From Pectobacterium parmentieri (GTDB lineage Bacteria; Pseudomonadota; Gammaproteobacteria; Enterobacterales; Enterobacteriaceae), in the NCBI RefSeq assembly GCF_001742145.1, contig NZ_CP015749.1, positions 2,170,001 to 2,234,000 of the forward strand: a stretch of DNA of 64,000 nucleotides. The letters run 5' to 3'. The notes beneath the pieces are model-generated. The model saw only the letters and a list, made by a program, of their open reading frames with translations, ran no database searches and was not told the origin of the DNA. The translations under genes were made by a program, and so were the position numbers. Of this stretch, positions 55,719-64,000 are shown piece after piece (within the stretch, counting starts at the first letter, position 1; each line of letters begins with the position of its first letter).

Positions 55719-56534
55719 TTACCAACCTTTTACTGCACCACCGTTAAAAACACGGTCAGCAGCCTGCTCAACTTCATCAGACTGATACGCTTTAATAAAC
55801 TTCTTCACGTTCTCAGCCTCTTTATTATCTTCGCGGGTCACGATGATATTCACATACGGAGATTCTTTACCTTCAATAAAAATGCCGTCTTTCGTTGGCG
55901 TTAAGCCCGTTTGCTGAATATAGGTCGTACTGATAACCGCGATTGTCACTTGCGGATCGTCTAATAAACGTGGTAACTGCGCACCTTCGACTTCCATAAT
56001 ACGCAAATTATGCGGATTGGTCGTGATATCCAGCACTGTAGGTAATAACCCCGTATCCGGCTTTAGCGTTATTAATCCGGTTTTTTCCAGCAATAACAGC
56101 GCTCGCCCCAGATTGGTGGGATCGAAAGGGATCGCGATGGTATCGCCATCTTTTAGATCGTTTATACTTTTAATTTTCTTCGAATACCCCGCCATTGGGA
56201 AAACGAAGGTATTCCCTACCGCCACCAACTTATAACCATGTTCACGATTTTGCTGTTCCAGAAAAGGGGGGTGTTGAAATACATTTGCGTCCAGATCGCG
56301 TTTATCTGTCGCCTCGTTCGGCAATAGTGAACCGCTAAATCCAACCAGCTCGACATCCAGATTATATTTTTCTTTTGCTACTTTCCTCGCAACGTCAGCA
56401 ACATCCTGCTCCGCGCCATTAATCACACCGACTTTAATATGATTGGCAGAGTTACCTGCATTATCACACGCAGTCAACACCATTGCCGCGGTGACCATTC
56501 CCGCCACCAGCGCTATACGCCATTTATTCATCAT
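55719..56534 (-). CDS. MetQ/NlpA-family lipoprotein (orphan binding protein)
   Basis: This protein of about 271 residues has a lipoprotein signal peptide (lipobox VLTAC). The fold is of the MetQ type: IKVGVINGAEQDVADVA, DANVFQHPPFLEQQN, PMAGYSKKIKSINDLKDGDTIAIPFDPTNLGRAL and YVNIIVTREDN near the end. MetQ feeds D- or L-methionine to the MetNI ABC transporter. No metN or metI lies beside it, so it must use a transporter encoded elsewhere or act alone like NlpA. The start is at 56534 behind AGGGAA; the longest frame adds 24 residues. Confidence 0.88.
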   Translation of the reverse strand: MMNKWRIALVAGMVTAAMVLTACDNAGNSANHIKVGVINGAEQDVADVARKVAKEKYNLDVELVGFSGSLLPNEATDKRDLDANVFQHPPFLEQQNREHGYKLVAVGNTFVFPMAGYSKKIKSINDLKDGDTIAIPFDPTNLGRALLLLEKTGLITLKPDTGLLPTVLDITTNPHNLRIMEVEGAQLPRLLDDPQVTIAVISTTYIQQTGLTPTKDGIFIEGKESPYVNIIVTREDNKEAENVKKFIKAYQSDEVEQAADRVFNGGAVKGW

Positions 56535-56763
56535 TCTGTTTCCCTGATACCTTAAACATATAGATTTAAAGAGAAAAACAGTATGTTCCTCGCTTAACCG
56601 AGTCAAATAACTCCGCGTTCTATCAATATGCTTTTCATCATTCGATCAAATCAGTGTGGGGATATCTGCTAAGCCGATTCCATTTTACCTATCTGCTATT
56701 GCTCGCCTCTGGATTCCCCCGCATTATGACACTTTGATGACTTTAGATTCACACGGCGAAACC

Positions 56764-57393
56764 ATGATTAATGTGGCTTTAGTTGACGATCACATCGTTG
56801 TACGGTCTGGCTTTGCACAGCTTTTGACATTAGAGAACGACATTCAAGTCGTAGGGCAATATGCCTCGGCAGCGCAGGCGTGGCCGCATTTGCTCAAACA
56901 GTCGATTGACGTTGCCGTGATTGATATCGCCATGCCGGATGAGAGCGGCCTGTCGTTATTAAACCGCCTGCGTCAACAACGTCCCAATTTTCGCGCCATT
57001 ATTCTGAGCATCTATGACACCACTGCGTTTGTACAAAGCGCGTTGGATGCGGGCGCGGGCGGCTACCTCACGAAGCGCTGCGGCCCGGAAGAATTAGTGC
57101 AGGCGGTTCGCGTAGTCAGTAGCGGTGGCCTTTATCTGTGTGCCGATGCACTACACGCCATTCGCCATCAGCAGCAGCCACCGAAGGAACTACTGGCGCT
57201 GACCCCACGCGAGCGGGAAATATTCAGCCTGCTAATTAACGGGATTAGCGTGAAAAGCATCGCCGAACAGCTCGAACTCAGCCATAAGACGGTTCACGTC
57301 CACCGCGCTAATATTCTCAGTAAATTACAGTGTGAATCCACAGTAGAACTGGTGCATTTTGCGCTGCAACACCAATTGCTGGCTGGGAAATAG
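56764..57393 (+). CDS. uhpA: response regulator UhpA
   Basis: This 209-residue response regulator has a receiver domain with phospho-acceptor Asp54 (VIDIAMPD) and the conserved Lys of LTKRCGPEEL. A LuxR/NarL-type helix-turn-helix follows (LTPREREIFSLLINGISVKSIAEQLELSHKTVHVHRANILSKL). The phospho-site number and flanking sequence match E. coli UhpA. It activates sugar-phosphate uptake genes when UhpB/UhpC sense external glucose 6-phosphate. The ATG at 56764 restores the family N-terminus (MINVALVDDH). It lies 3 bp before uhpB. Confidence 0.92.
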   Translation: MINVALVDDHIVVRSGFAQLLTLENDIQVVGQYASAAQAWPHLLKQSIDVAVIDIAMPDESGLSLLNRLRQQRPNFRAIILSIYDTTAFVQSALDAGAGGYLTKRCGPEELVQAVRVVSSGGLYLCADALHAIRHQQQPPKELLALTPREREIFSLLINGISVKSIAEQLELSHKTVHVHRANILSKLQCESTVELVHFALQHQLLAGK

Positions 57394-57396
57394 CCT

Positions 57397-58956
57397 ATGC
57401 GCCGCCTACACGTCATCGGTATGACGCTGTTTCTGGCCTTTTTCTACAGCCTGGTTTGGCTGGCGCTATGGACTATCAGTTTCTATTTAAGCAATAACGA
57501 CCAGCAGGCGGCGCTACTGTTACCCCAAGGGCTGCGATTGGCGTTGATGATTTTGCTGCCGCGCAAATACTGGCCGACTTTGCTGCTTGCGGAAATCGCT
57601 ATACAGAGTTGGCTTATCAGCGAGCAACTCATGACGCGCTCGCTGCTACTGTTTTCCCCTTTTCTGAGCCTGATTCCGGCCATCATCACGCATAAAATCT
57701 GGCATCGCTATACGCTCTATTGGCAACGACTGCTGCTGTTGCTGGCAGCGTTGACGCTTAACACCATTCTGCACGGCATCGCTATCGGACCCTGGTTACC
57801 CTCGCAACTGACGCAAACGCTGCTGGCTACTTTTACCGGCGGTGTCCTGCTGATTCCGTTCATCTATCTGCTGTACGAATACATCAAACAGCAGCACTTG
57901 CAGACATTGCTGGCACAGGAGATCCCCGATCCACCACTGCGTACCTCACTGCTAATTTGGTGCTCGCTGTTTTTTTCTATCGGCGTTTGCCTGCAAATGG
58001 CATTCACGCCCGAGATGGAACGCCTGTTGCTGATCTTCGTTTTTCTGCCCAATGTGGTGATGGCGTATAAATTCGGCTGGCAAGGTGGCGTACTTTCCGC
58101 CGTACTCGGCAGCCTGATGATTGCCGTCACTCGCCAGGTGAGCGGAGCTTTTGATGACCTGCTCGAGCTAGAACTTTTTCTCTCTACACAGGCATTGCTC
58201 GGCATTGGATTGGGGATCGCTATCAGCCGTCAGCAACAGTTGGCACAGCGTCTTCAGCGCTACCGCCAGCAGTTGGAAAAGGAGCTAAAAACCCGCCACC
58301 GGCTGATGGAACGCATCATTCATACCGAAGAAGTCGTGCGCAAAGATATCGCGCGTGAGCTACACGATGATATCGGTCAAAACATCACCGCTATTCAGAT
58401 TCAGGCCATGCTGGTGAAACACAGCGCACCGGCTGAGGCAGCCCAACATGCCGCCGGGCAAATCAGCGAGCTGTCGCGACGAATCCATCACACCACGCGC
58501 CAGTTATTACGCCAATTGCGCCCGCCAGTACTGGATGAAATGGTGCTGGATAAAGCGCTGAACCACCTGGCGGATGAGTTCTCCTTCGCGACTCGTGGTA
58601 TCCAGTTTCAGTTGGATTATCAGCTTCCCACGCCCCCTCATGATGACGTGGTGATTTTCACGCTTTACCGGCTGGTGCAGGAGTTGCTCAACAACATCAA
58701 CAAACACGCCAGCGCCACGCAGATTACCGTCCGTCTCAGCCAGCAGGATGATCTGATTACGCTCGACGTCATTGATGACGGCGTGGGCATCGCACAGAAA
58801 GGCAATGCTCATTCGACAGGCGGTGGCTTCGGTTTGCGGGGCATTGAAGAACGGGTGCAGGCACTGGGTGGCAACTGGTTAGTGCAACCCGCCGCGCCGC
58901 GTGGCACACACATAATTGTTAACCTGCCCACAAAATTTAAACAAAAAGACGACTAA
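57397..58956 (+). CDS. uhpB: sensor histidine kinase UhpB
   Basis: This 519-residue membrane kinase has about eight to ten helices in the N-terminal MASE1-like part (residues about 1-275). A HisKA_3 dimerisation domain follows with phospho-acceptor His323 (ARELHDDIGQ), then a HATPase domain with NNINKHA and DDGVGI. It phosphorylates UhpA under control of UhpC. The gene starts just after uhpA and is followed by an 88-bp gap with a palindrome. Confidence 0.93.
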   Translation: MRRLHVIGMTLFLAFFYSLVWLALWTISFYLSNNDQQAALLLPQGLRLALMILLPRKYWPTLLLAEIAIQSWLISEQLMTRSLLLFSPFLSLIPAIITHKIWHRYTLYWQRLLLLLAALTLNTILHGIAIGPWLPSQLTQTLLATFTGGVLLIPFIYLLYEYIKQQHLQTLLAQEIPDPPLRTSLLIWCSLFFSIGVCLQMAFTPEMERLLLIFVFLPNVVMAYKFGWQGGVLSAVLGSLMIAVTRQVSGAFDDLLELELFLSTQALLGIGLGIAISRQQQLAQRLQRYRQQLEKELKTRHRLMERIIHTEEVVRKDIARELHDDIGQNITAIQIQAMLVKHSAPAEAAQHAAGQISELSRRIHHTTRQLLRQLRPPVLDEMVLDKALNHLADEFSFATRGIQFQLDYQLPTPPHDDVVIFTLYRLVQELLNNINKHASATQITVRLSQQDDLITLDVIDDGVGIAQKGNAHSTGGGFGLRGIEERVQALGGNWLVQPAAPRGTHIIVNLPTKFKQKDD

Positions 58957-58975
58957 TTAGGAATTTTTCCTAGTC
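58951..58975. promoter_or_regulatory. palindrome between uhpB and uhpC
   Basis: TAGGAA-TTT-TTCCTA (58958-58972) is nested in a wider repeat GACTA/TAGTC. It overlaps the uhpB stop and could be a regulator site for the uhpC-afuABC part or a small RNA hairpin. Confidence 0.4.
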
Positions 58976-59044
58976 ATCTAAAACCTTGTCTCATCCTTTT
59001 TAATTCGCATCCCCCTACTCTTCTCTCAACGCGACGGAGAACCC

Positions 59045-60370
59045 ATGCAGGCACCCATGTTTCCAAAGGGACAGCTTTCACCAGCACAAATCAGTCAGCG
59101 CTATCGCTACTGGCGACCGCGGTTGTTGATTTCCATGGTCATCGGGTATGCGACGTTTTACCTGACGCGTAAAAGCATCAACTTCGTCATGCCAGTGATG
59201 CAGTTGGAATTAGGGTTAAGCAAAGGCGATATCGGTCTGCTGGGGACGCTGTTTTATCTCTGTTATGGCGCGTCCAAATTTATCTCCGGCATCGTGTGCG
59301 ATCGCACTCAGGTACGCTGGTTTATGGGCGTCGGGTTGATGATTACCGGTGTGCTGAACATTTTGTTCATGTACTGCCAGTCGCTCACCGGTTTGCTCAT
59401 TGTCTGGGCGCTAAATGGTTTCTTTCAGGGCTGGGGTTGGCCACCTTGCGCCAGACTGCTGAGCAGTTGGTATTCGCGCAATGAGCGCGGCCTCTGGTGG
59501 GGATGCTGGAATACGTCAATCAACATCGGCGGCGCGGCGGTTCCCTTACTCGCGGGCTATCTGGCTTCCGAATGGGGCTGGCAAGCGGCGCTGCTGGTGC
59601 CGGGTATTATCGGCATTGTGATCGGGCTGTGGCTGTGTTGGCAGTTGTGCGACAAACCGCAGCAGCAAGGGTTACCAAGCGTCGGCCAGTGGCGACGCGA
59701 CGCGCTGGAGCTTCGTCAGGAGCAACAGAGTCCACCAATGCCGATGCGTCAAATTCTGCGTGATGCGATTTTGCGTAACCGTACCATTTGGCTACTCGGG
59801 TTTTCCTACATTCTGGTGTACCTGATTCGCATCGCACTGAATGACTGGGGAAATATCTGGCTGTCGGAGAGCCACGGTTTCAACCTGCTCAGCGCGAACG
59901 CAACGCTGTCGCTGTTTGAACTGGGTGGATTGCTGGGAGCGCTGTTTGCCGGTTGGGGATCGGATTTGCTGTTTCGTGGTCAACGCGCACCAATGATTTT
60001 GCTGTTTGCACTCGGACTGTTTTTAACCATGACCGCGCTGTGGCTAGCACCGATCCACCACTATTCACTGCTCGCGGCCTGCTTCTTCAGTACCGGTTTT
60101 TTTGTTTTTGGACCACAGATGTTGATTGGTCTGGCTGCGACGGAATACAGCCATAAGGATGCCGCAGGCACGGTGACAGGCTTTCTCGCGTTGTTTGCCT
60201 ACTTGGGAGCAGCACTGGCGGGCTGGCCGCTAGCACAGGTACTGCAACACTATGGATGGTCAGGGTTTTTTACTCTTCTGGCGTTGGCCTCAGCCTGTAT
60301 CGGACTGTTATTGATGCCGCTGCTGATGGCAGGCGTCAGCCGCCGGGAACGTTTGATGACATCAAAATAG
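59045..60370 (+). CDS. uhpC: sugar-phosphate sensor UhpC (MFS fold)
   Basis: This 441-residue protein has about twelve membrane segments and is related to the UhpT/GlpT antiporters. FYLTRKSINFVMPVMQLELG and GWGWPPCARLLSSWYSRNERG are signature stretches. E. coli UhpC (about 440 residues) binds external glucose 6-phosphate and switches on UhpB rather than acting mainly as a carrier. GACGGAG precedes the ATG. It is followed only 36 bp later by afuA, so sensor and transporter genes may be on one transcript. UhpT, the usual target, is not in the window. Confidence 0.9.
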   Translation: MQAPMFPKGQLSPAQISQRYRYWRPRLLISMVIGYATFYLTRKSINFVMPVMQLELGLSKGDIGLLGTLFYLCYGASKFISGIVCDRTQVRWFMGVGLMITGVLNILFMYCQSLTGLLIVWALNGFFQGWGWPPCARLLSSWYSRNERGLWWGCWNTSINIGGAAVPLLAGYLASEWGWQAALLVPGIIGIVIGLWLCWQLCDKPQQQGLPSVGQWRRDALELRQEQQSPPMPMRQILRDAILRNRTIWLLGFSYILVYLIRIALNDWGNIWLSESHGFNLLSANATLSLFELGGLLGALFAGWGSDLLFRGQRAPMILLFALGLFLTMTALWLAPIHHYSLLAACFFSTGFFVFGPQMLIGLAATEYSHKDAAGTVTGFLALFAYLGAALAGWPLAQVLQHYGWSGFFTLLALASACIGLLLMPLLMAGVSRRERLMTSK

Positions 60371-60406
60371 CAATAACAACAGATAGATACCTATAAGGAA
60401 AACATC

Positions 60407-61441
60407 ATGAAACTGAGTACCTTAACGACCTTCATCGCCGCTGGACTAACCGTTGCTGCCGTCACCACCACCACTGCTCGGGCTGAAGGGCGCTTAGTCG
60501 TTTACTGTGGTGCTACCAACACCTTTTGCGAGGAAGAAACTAAAGCTTTCAGCGAAAAATACAGCGTCAAAGTATCATTCCTCCGTAACAGTGCGGGCAG
60601 CACGCTGGCAAAAATCGATGCGGAGAGAAAGAACCCACAGGCTGATGTCTGGTACGGCGGCACGCTGGACCCACAATCTCAGGCCGGTGAAATGGAATTA
60701 CTGGAGCCGTATCAGTCTAAAAACCTTGAGCAGATCATGCCGCAGTTCCGCGATCCTGCCAAACGTAAAGGTAACTACTCGTCGGCCATTTATGTCGGCA
60801 TCCTCGGTTTTGGCGTTAACACCGACCGCTTGAAAGAGAAAAACCTGCCCGTACCACAGTGCTGGAAAGATCTAACCAATCCAGTCTACAAAGGTGAAAT
60901 CCAGATTGCCGATCCACAAAGTTCCGGCACAGCCTATACCGCGCTGGCAACGTTCTCCCAGCTTTGGGGTCAGGATCAGGCCTTTGATTACCTGAAGAAA
61001 CTGAACACCAACGTATCGCAGTACACCAAGTCAGGTATTGCCCCGGCACGTAACGCTGCGCGTGGCGAAACCGCCATCGGCATTGGCTTCCTGCATGACT
61101 ACTCGCTGGAAAAAGAGAAAGGCGCACCGCTGGCCTTGATCTCCCCGTGTGAAGGTACGGGTTATGAAATTGGCGGCGTCAGCATCCTAAAAGGTGCGCG
61201 CAATATGGATAACGCCAAACTATTCGTTGACTGGGCGCTGTCGAAAGAAGCACAAGAGATCTCCTGGAAGAAAGGCCAGTCCTACCAAATTCTGACTAAC
61301 ACCACCGCCGAAGCGTCCCCACTGTCGCTGAAGTTGCAGGATCTGAAACTAATCAACTACGACATGGACAAATACGGCGCGGCAGACGTGCGTAAAGAGT
61401 TGATTTCCAAGTGGGTTAACGAAGTCAAAATGGGCCAATAA
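60407..61441 (+). CDS. afuA: periplasmic sugar-phosphate-binding protein AfuA
   Basis: This 344-residue protein has a signal peptide cut near ARAEG (about residue 27). The mature protein is of the FbpA/AfuA type (RLVVYCGATNTFCEEETKAFSEKY, FLRNSAGSTLAKIDAERKNPQADVWYGG, ADPQSSGTAYTALATF). Proteins of this group were long annotated as ferric binders. AfuA of Actinobacillus and Citrobacter was later shown to bind hexose phosphates. The position right behind uhpABC supports the sugar-phosphate reading. Two Cys about eight residues apart near the N-terminus may form a disulfide. AAGGAAAA precedes the ATG. Confidence 0.88.
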   Translation: MKLSTLTTFIAAGLTVAAVTTTTARAEGRLVVYCGATNTFCEEETKAFSEKYSVKVSFLRNSAGSTLAKIDAERKNPQADVWYGGTLDPQSQAGEMELLEPYQSKNLEQIMPQFRDPAKRKGNYSSAIYVGILGFGVNTDRLKEKNLPVPQCWKDLTNPVYKGEIQIADPQSSGTAYTALATFSQLWGQDQAFDYLKKLNTNVSQYTKSGIAPARNAARGETAIGIGFLHDYSLEKEKGAPLALISPCEGTGYEIGGVSILKGARNMDNAKLFVDWALSKEAQEISWKKGQSYQILTNTTAEASPLSLKLQDLKLINYDMDKYGAADVRKELISKWVNEVKMGQ

Positions 61442-61478
61442 TCTCGCTTCATTGCTCTTGATTGATTGCAAAAAGAAC

Positions 61479-61520
61479 GAGAACACGGCGATATCGCGTT
61501 TCGCTTAACGCCGTGTTCTC
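61479..61520 (+). other. large hairpin between afuA and afuB
   Basis: A perfect 12-bp stem (GAGAACACGGCG/CGCCGTGTTCTC) with an 18-base loop and no T-run. In binding-protein operons such hairpins stabilise the upstream mRNA or partly stop transcription, so the binding protein is made in excess. Confidence 0.6.
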
Positions 61521-61617
61521 AACATCGCTGATTGACCCTTACTCAATATGATTCACCAACCAATACCTGTGACGATTCAATCTCATAAAACAATTCTATA
61601 AAGCACCAGGGAACCTT

Positions 61618-63696
61618 ATGTCACACACACTAACTCTCTCACCGACACCTAAACGGGATCCCGTTTTCCTGTGGCTGGCGCTGATTGCTGCGACATTTTT
61701 GCTGCTGCCAGCGTGGAGTCTGGATTATGGCCTGCTCGATGCCTCACACGATGAACTGCTGGCGGCCTACAGTTGGTCGAACCTGAATATCAGCCTGCTT
61801 TGGTTTCTGCTCCCGTTAGGATTACTGGCGCGTCCACTGCATACACCCAGCCGGGAACAGCGTGGTCGCCACCGTTTTGATGCAGCTTATGCGTTGTTCT
61901 GCATCCTCTTCGTGGTCATCAGTGCAACCATTGAAGGCCGCGGAATGGGCTATGGCTCCATTGGGCTGTTTGTGGCGCTGAGTGCAATTATTACGCTGGC
62001 GCTCTCGCGGCTTGACTGGCTGGGTGGCGATCGCTTCGTTATCGGCTCGCTCATCAGCATCATTGCACTGATTAGCGTCTTTATTCTTTACCCCAGCATC
62101 GCCATTTTCATCCCGATGTTCACCAATGACAGTGGTGAATTTGCGCCGCTGTCGTTTATGCAAATTCTAAGTCAGGCCCACATTTTACGAGTGATCTGGA
62201 ATTCATTCCTGCTATCGGTTGCTGTTGGGATCGGCTGTACCTTCTTCGGTATGGTGCTGGCGATTTATACCTCGCGCATTGCCCGACGTTCCGCGATTAT
62301 CGGCCGTATTTTCTCCATTCTGCCTATCGTAACGCCACCGTTTGTCGTCGGGTTAGGTGTGACACTAATGATGGGTCGCTCAGGTTATATCACCGAGCTG
62401 ATGGTGGCCTGGTTTGGCCTGACGAACACTAACTGGCTGTACGGATTCACCGGCATCTGGCTGGCGCAGGTGCTCGCCTTCACACCGATGTCGTTTATGA
62501 TTCTCGAAGGCGCGATGAAGACGATTCATCCGTCGCTGGAAGAAGCATCTTACACGCTGCGTGCTAACCGCTATCAAACCTTTCAGCGGGTTTTCCTGCC
62601 TCTACTGAAACCGGCACTGGCTAACTCGTTCCTGATCGTGATCGTCCAGTCGCTGGCTGATTTCAGTAACCCGCTGGTGTTAGGCGGTAACTTCGACGTA
62701 CTCGCGACCCAGATTTACTTCTACATCACGGGTGCACAGTTGGATTACCAGTCAGCCAGTACGCTCGGCGTTGTCCTGCTGCTGTTCTCACTGGCCGTAT
62801 TCTGCGTGCAATATCTGTGGATCGGTAAACGCTCCTACGTCACGATTTCCGGCAAATCCTCTCGGGGTGATGTGCAGCCGCTGCCCGTCTCGCTGGTATG
62901 GATCGTCAGCATCCTGCTTTATGTCTGGATTGCCTTTAACGTCCTGCTGTATGGCAGCATTTTCTACGGCAGTTTTACCGTTAACTGGGGCGTGGATTAC
63001 ACCCTGACGCTGGCAAACTTCAGCAAGCTGTTCGGGCAAGGCTTTAACGACGGCGCCTGGCCTTCCCTGCTGGATACACTGCTGTTCGCGGGCATCGCCG
63101 CACCGATTACAGCACTGTTCGGGCTGCTTATCGCCTACATCGTGGTGCGCCAGCAGTTCTACGGCAAGAAGGCTATCGAGTTCACCACTATGCTGTGCTT
63201 TGCCGTGCCAGGCACCGTTGCCGGTGTGTCTTACATTCTGGCCTTTAACAGCGCGCCGGTTTACTTAACGGGAACGGCGGTGATCGTCATCATGTCGATG
63301 GTCATGCGTAACGTACCGGTCGGTATTCGCGCCGGTATCGCCGGGCTGGGGCAGTTGGATAAATCACTGGACGAGGCATCGCTCAGCCTGAGAGCGGGTT
63401 CGATGCGCACGGTGTTTTATATTCTGCTCCCGCTGCTGCGCCCGGCCATTCTGTCCGCACTGATTTACAGCTTCGTGCGTGCCATTACTACCGTCAGCGC
63501 CATTATATTCCTGGTTACGCCAGACACCCGTGTCGCTACGTCTTACATTCTTAACCGCGTGGAAGACGGCGAATACGGCATGGCAATTGCCTACGGTTCC
63601 ATCCTGATTGTGGTCATGCTGGCCATTATTTTCCTGTTCGATTATCTGGTCGGTGAAGCGCGGGTTTCCCGCACGAAAGCCAAGAATAGTGACTAA
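61618..63696 (+). CDS. afuB: double permease AfuB
   Basis: This 692-residue membrane protein has two fused FbpB/AfuB-type permease halves. The first EAA loop is in [38 protein letters not shown] (about residues 300-335). The second is in [34 protein letters not shown] (about 580-615). An N-terminal extension of three to four helices (about 15-165) precedes the first permease core. It forms the channel for AfuA and AfuC. GGGAACC precedes the ATG, and AfuC starts 14 bp after its stop. Confidence 0.92.
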   Translation: MSHTLTLSPTPKRDPVFLWLALIAATFLLLPAWSLDYGLLDASHDELLAAYSWSNLNISLLWFLLPLGLLARPLHTPSREQRGRHRFDAAYALFCILFVVISATIEGRGMGYGSIGLFVALSAIITLALSRLDWLGGDRFVIGSLISIIALISVFILYPSIAIFIPMFTNDSGEFAPLSFMQILSQAHILRVIWNSFLLSVAVGIGCTFFGMVLAIYTSRIARRSAIIGRIFSILPIVTPPFVVGLGVTLMMGRSGYITELMVAWFGLTNTNWLYGFTGIWLAQVLAFTPMSFMILEGAMKTIHPSLEEASYTLRANRYQTFQRVFLPLLKPALANSFLIVIVQSLADFSNPLVLGGNFDVLATQIYFYITGAQLDYQSASTLGVVLLLFSLAVFCVQYLWIGKRSYVTISGKSSRGDVQPLPVSLVWIVSILLYVWIAFNVLLYGSIFYGSFTVNWGVDYTLTLANFSKLFGQGFNDGAWPSLLDTLLFAGIAAPITALFGLLIAYIVVRQQFYGKKAIEFTTMLCFAVPGTVAGVSYILAFNSAPVYLTGTAVIVIMSMVMRNVPVGIRAGIAGLGQLDKSLDEASLSLRAGSMRTVFYILLPLLRPAILSALIYSFVRAITTVSAIIFLVTPDTRVATSYILNRVEDGEYGMAIAYGSILIVVMLAIIFLFDYLVGEARVSRTKAKNSD

Positions 63697-63710
63697 GCGG
63701 AGTGATTACC

Positions 63711-64000
63711 TTGAATACTGAAAAAAGCTTTGTCGAACTGAAGCACATCACTAAACGTTTCGGCAATAACACCGTCATTGATGATTTGAATCTGGCGATC
63801 CCACAGGGAAAAATGGTCACGCTGCTAGGGCCATCAGGCTGCGGAAAAACCACGGTACTCCGAGCGGTTGCCGGATTGGAAAAACCGACAGAAGGTCAGA
63901 TTTTCATCGACGGCGAAGACGTCACCGAGCGCTCGATTCAACAACGTGATATCTGCATGGTGTTCCAGTCTTACGCCCTCTTCCCGCACATGTCGCTGGG
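63711..64000 (+). CDS. afuC: sugar-phosphate ABC ATPase AfuC (N-terminal part)
   Basis: The gene is cut by the right window edge; about 96 residues are visible. The N-terminus [27 protein letters not shown] leads into Walker A (GPSGCGKTT) and the Q-loop ([14 protein letters not shown]). The start codon appears to be TTG at 63711 behind GCGGAG, nine bases upstream. An in-frame GTG at 63702 is too close to that site. It is the third gene of afuABC. Confidence 0.88.
   Translation, partial: MNTEKSFVELKHITKRFGNNTVIDDLNLAIPQGKMVTLLGPSGCGKTTVLRAVAGLEKPTEGQIFIDGEDVTERSIQQRDICMVFQSYALFPHMSL

Overview
The window looks like chromosomal DNA of a soft-rot enterobacterium, most likely Pectobacterium. Three things support this. 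Many genes are close relatives of E. coli genes (patA, patD, amn, dcuB, gltP, cbl, fdhF, uhpABC). A 314-residue pectin lyase without a signal peptide, of the Pectobacterium Pnl type, is present. ERIC repeats of the enterobacterial kind lie between genes. I saw no rRNA, tRNA, CRISPR array, prophage or insertion sequence. The window is dominated by transport, nutrient-starvation and iron genes. It opens inside an ABC ATPase gene and closes inside another.

Layout. (1) 1-5860: nickel/peptide-type ABC transporter (two ATPases, a lipoprotein binding protein, two permeases fused into one protein) with an MFS exporter embedded in the operon; the set resembles opine-metallophore (Cnt) loci. (2) 5996-9624: AMP nucleosidase, then a PchR-like AraC regulator divergent from a methyltransferase across a probable Fur box. 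(3) 9783-15540: a chemoreceptor and the putrescine degradation pair patA/patD. (4) 15661-20591: a Fur-controlled cell-surface signalling system (ECF sigma factor, anti-sigma factor, TonB receptor with an STN domain) like HasI/HasS/HasR. A shared 39-bp promoter motif precedes the anti-sigma and receptor genes. (5) 21226-22856: dcuB, with an FNR-like site and a complete ERIC element upstream.

(6) 22928-35461: a sulfonate-sulfur island. A leftward operon carries a ComC/HcxB-type dehydrogenase, a TauABC-like ABC transporter, a CuyA-type cysteate sulfo-lyase and an aspartate-racemase-family protein. A divergent rightward operon carries a second sulfonate-type ABC transporter and an HcxA-type dehydrogenase. 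gltP and the sulfur-starvation activator cbl follow. I infer that the island imports cysteate or related hydroxy-sulfonates and releases sulfite for assimilation. This is the most interesting part of the window. (7) 35810-37716: an AraC regulator and a DMT permease. (8) 37766-45565: a seven-gene FetMP/P19-type ferrous iron operon with a Fur box. (9) 46067-50478: a second chemoreceptor and a selenium-free (Cys140) formate dehydrogenase H.

(10) 51210-54431: a DAACS symporter, a HypT-like LysR regulator and a second aspartate-racemase paralogue. (11) 54559-56534: pectin lyase pnl and an orphan MetQ-type lipoprotein. (12) 56764-64000: uhpABC sensing genes followed directly by afuABC-type sugar-phosphate ABC transporter genes, with the ATPase cut by the window end.

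Several starts were moved from the longest reading frame because of ribosome-binding sites, signal peptides or known family lengths. The clearest case is patA, whose best start is a TTG codon.
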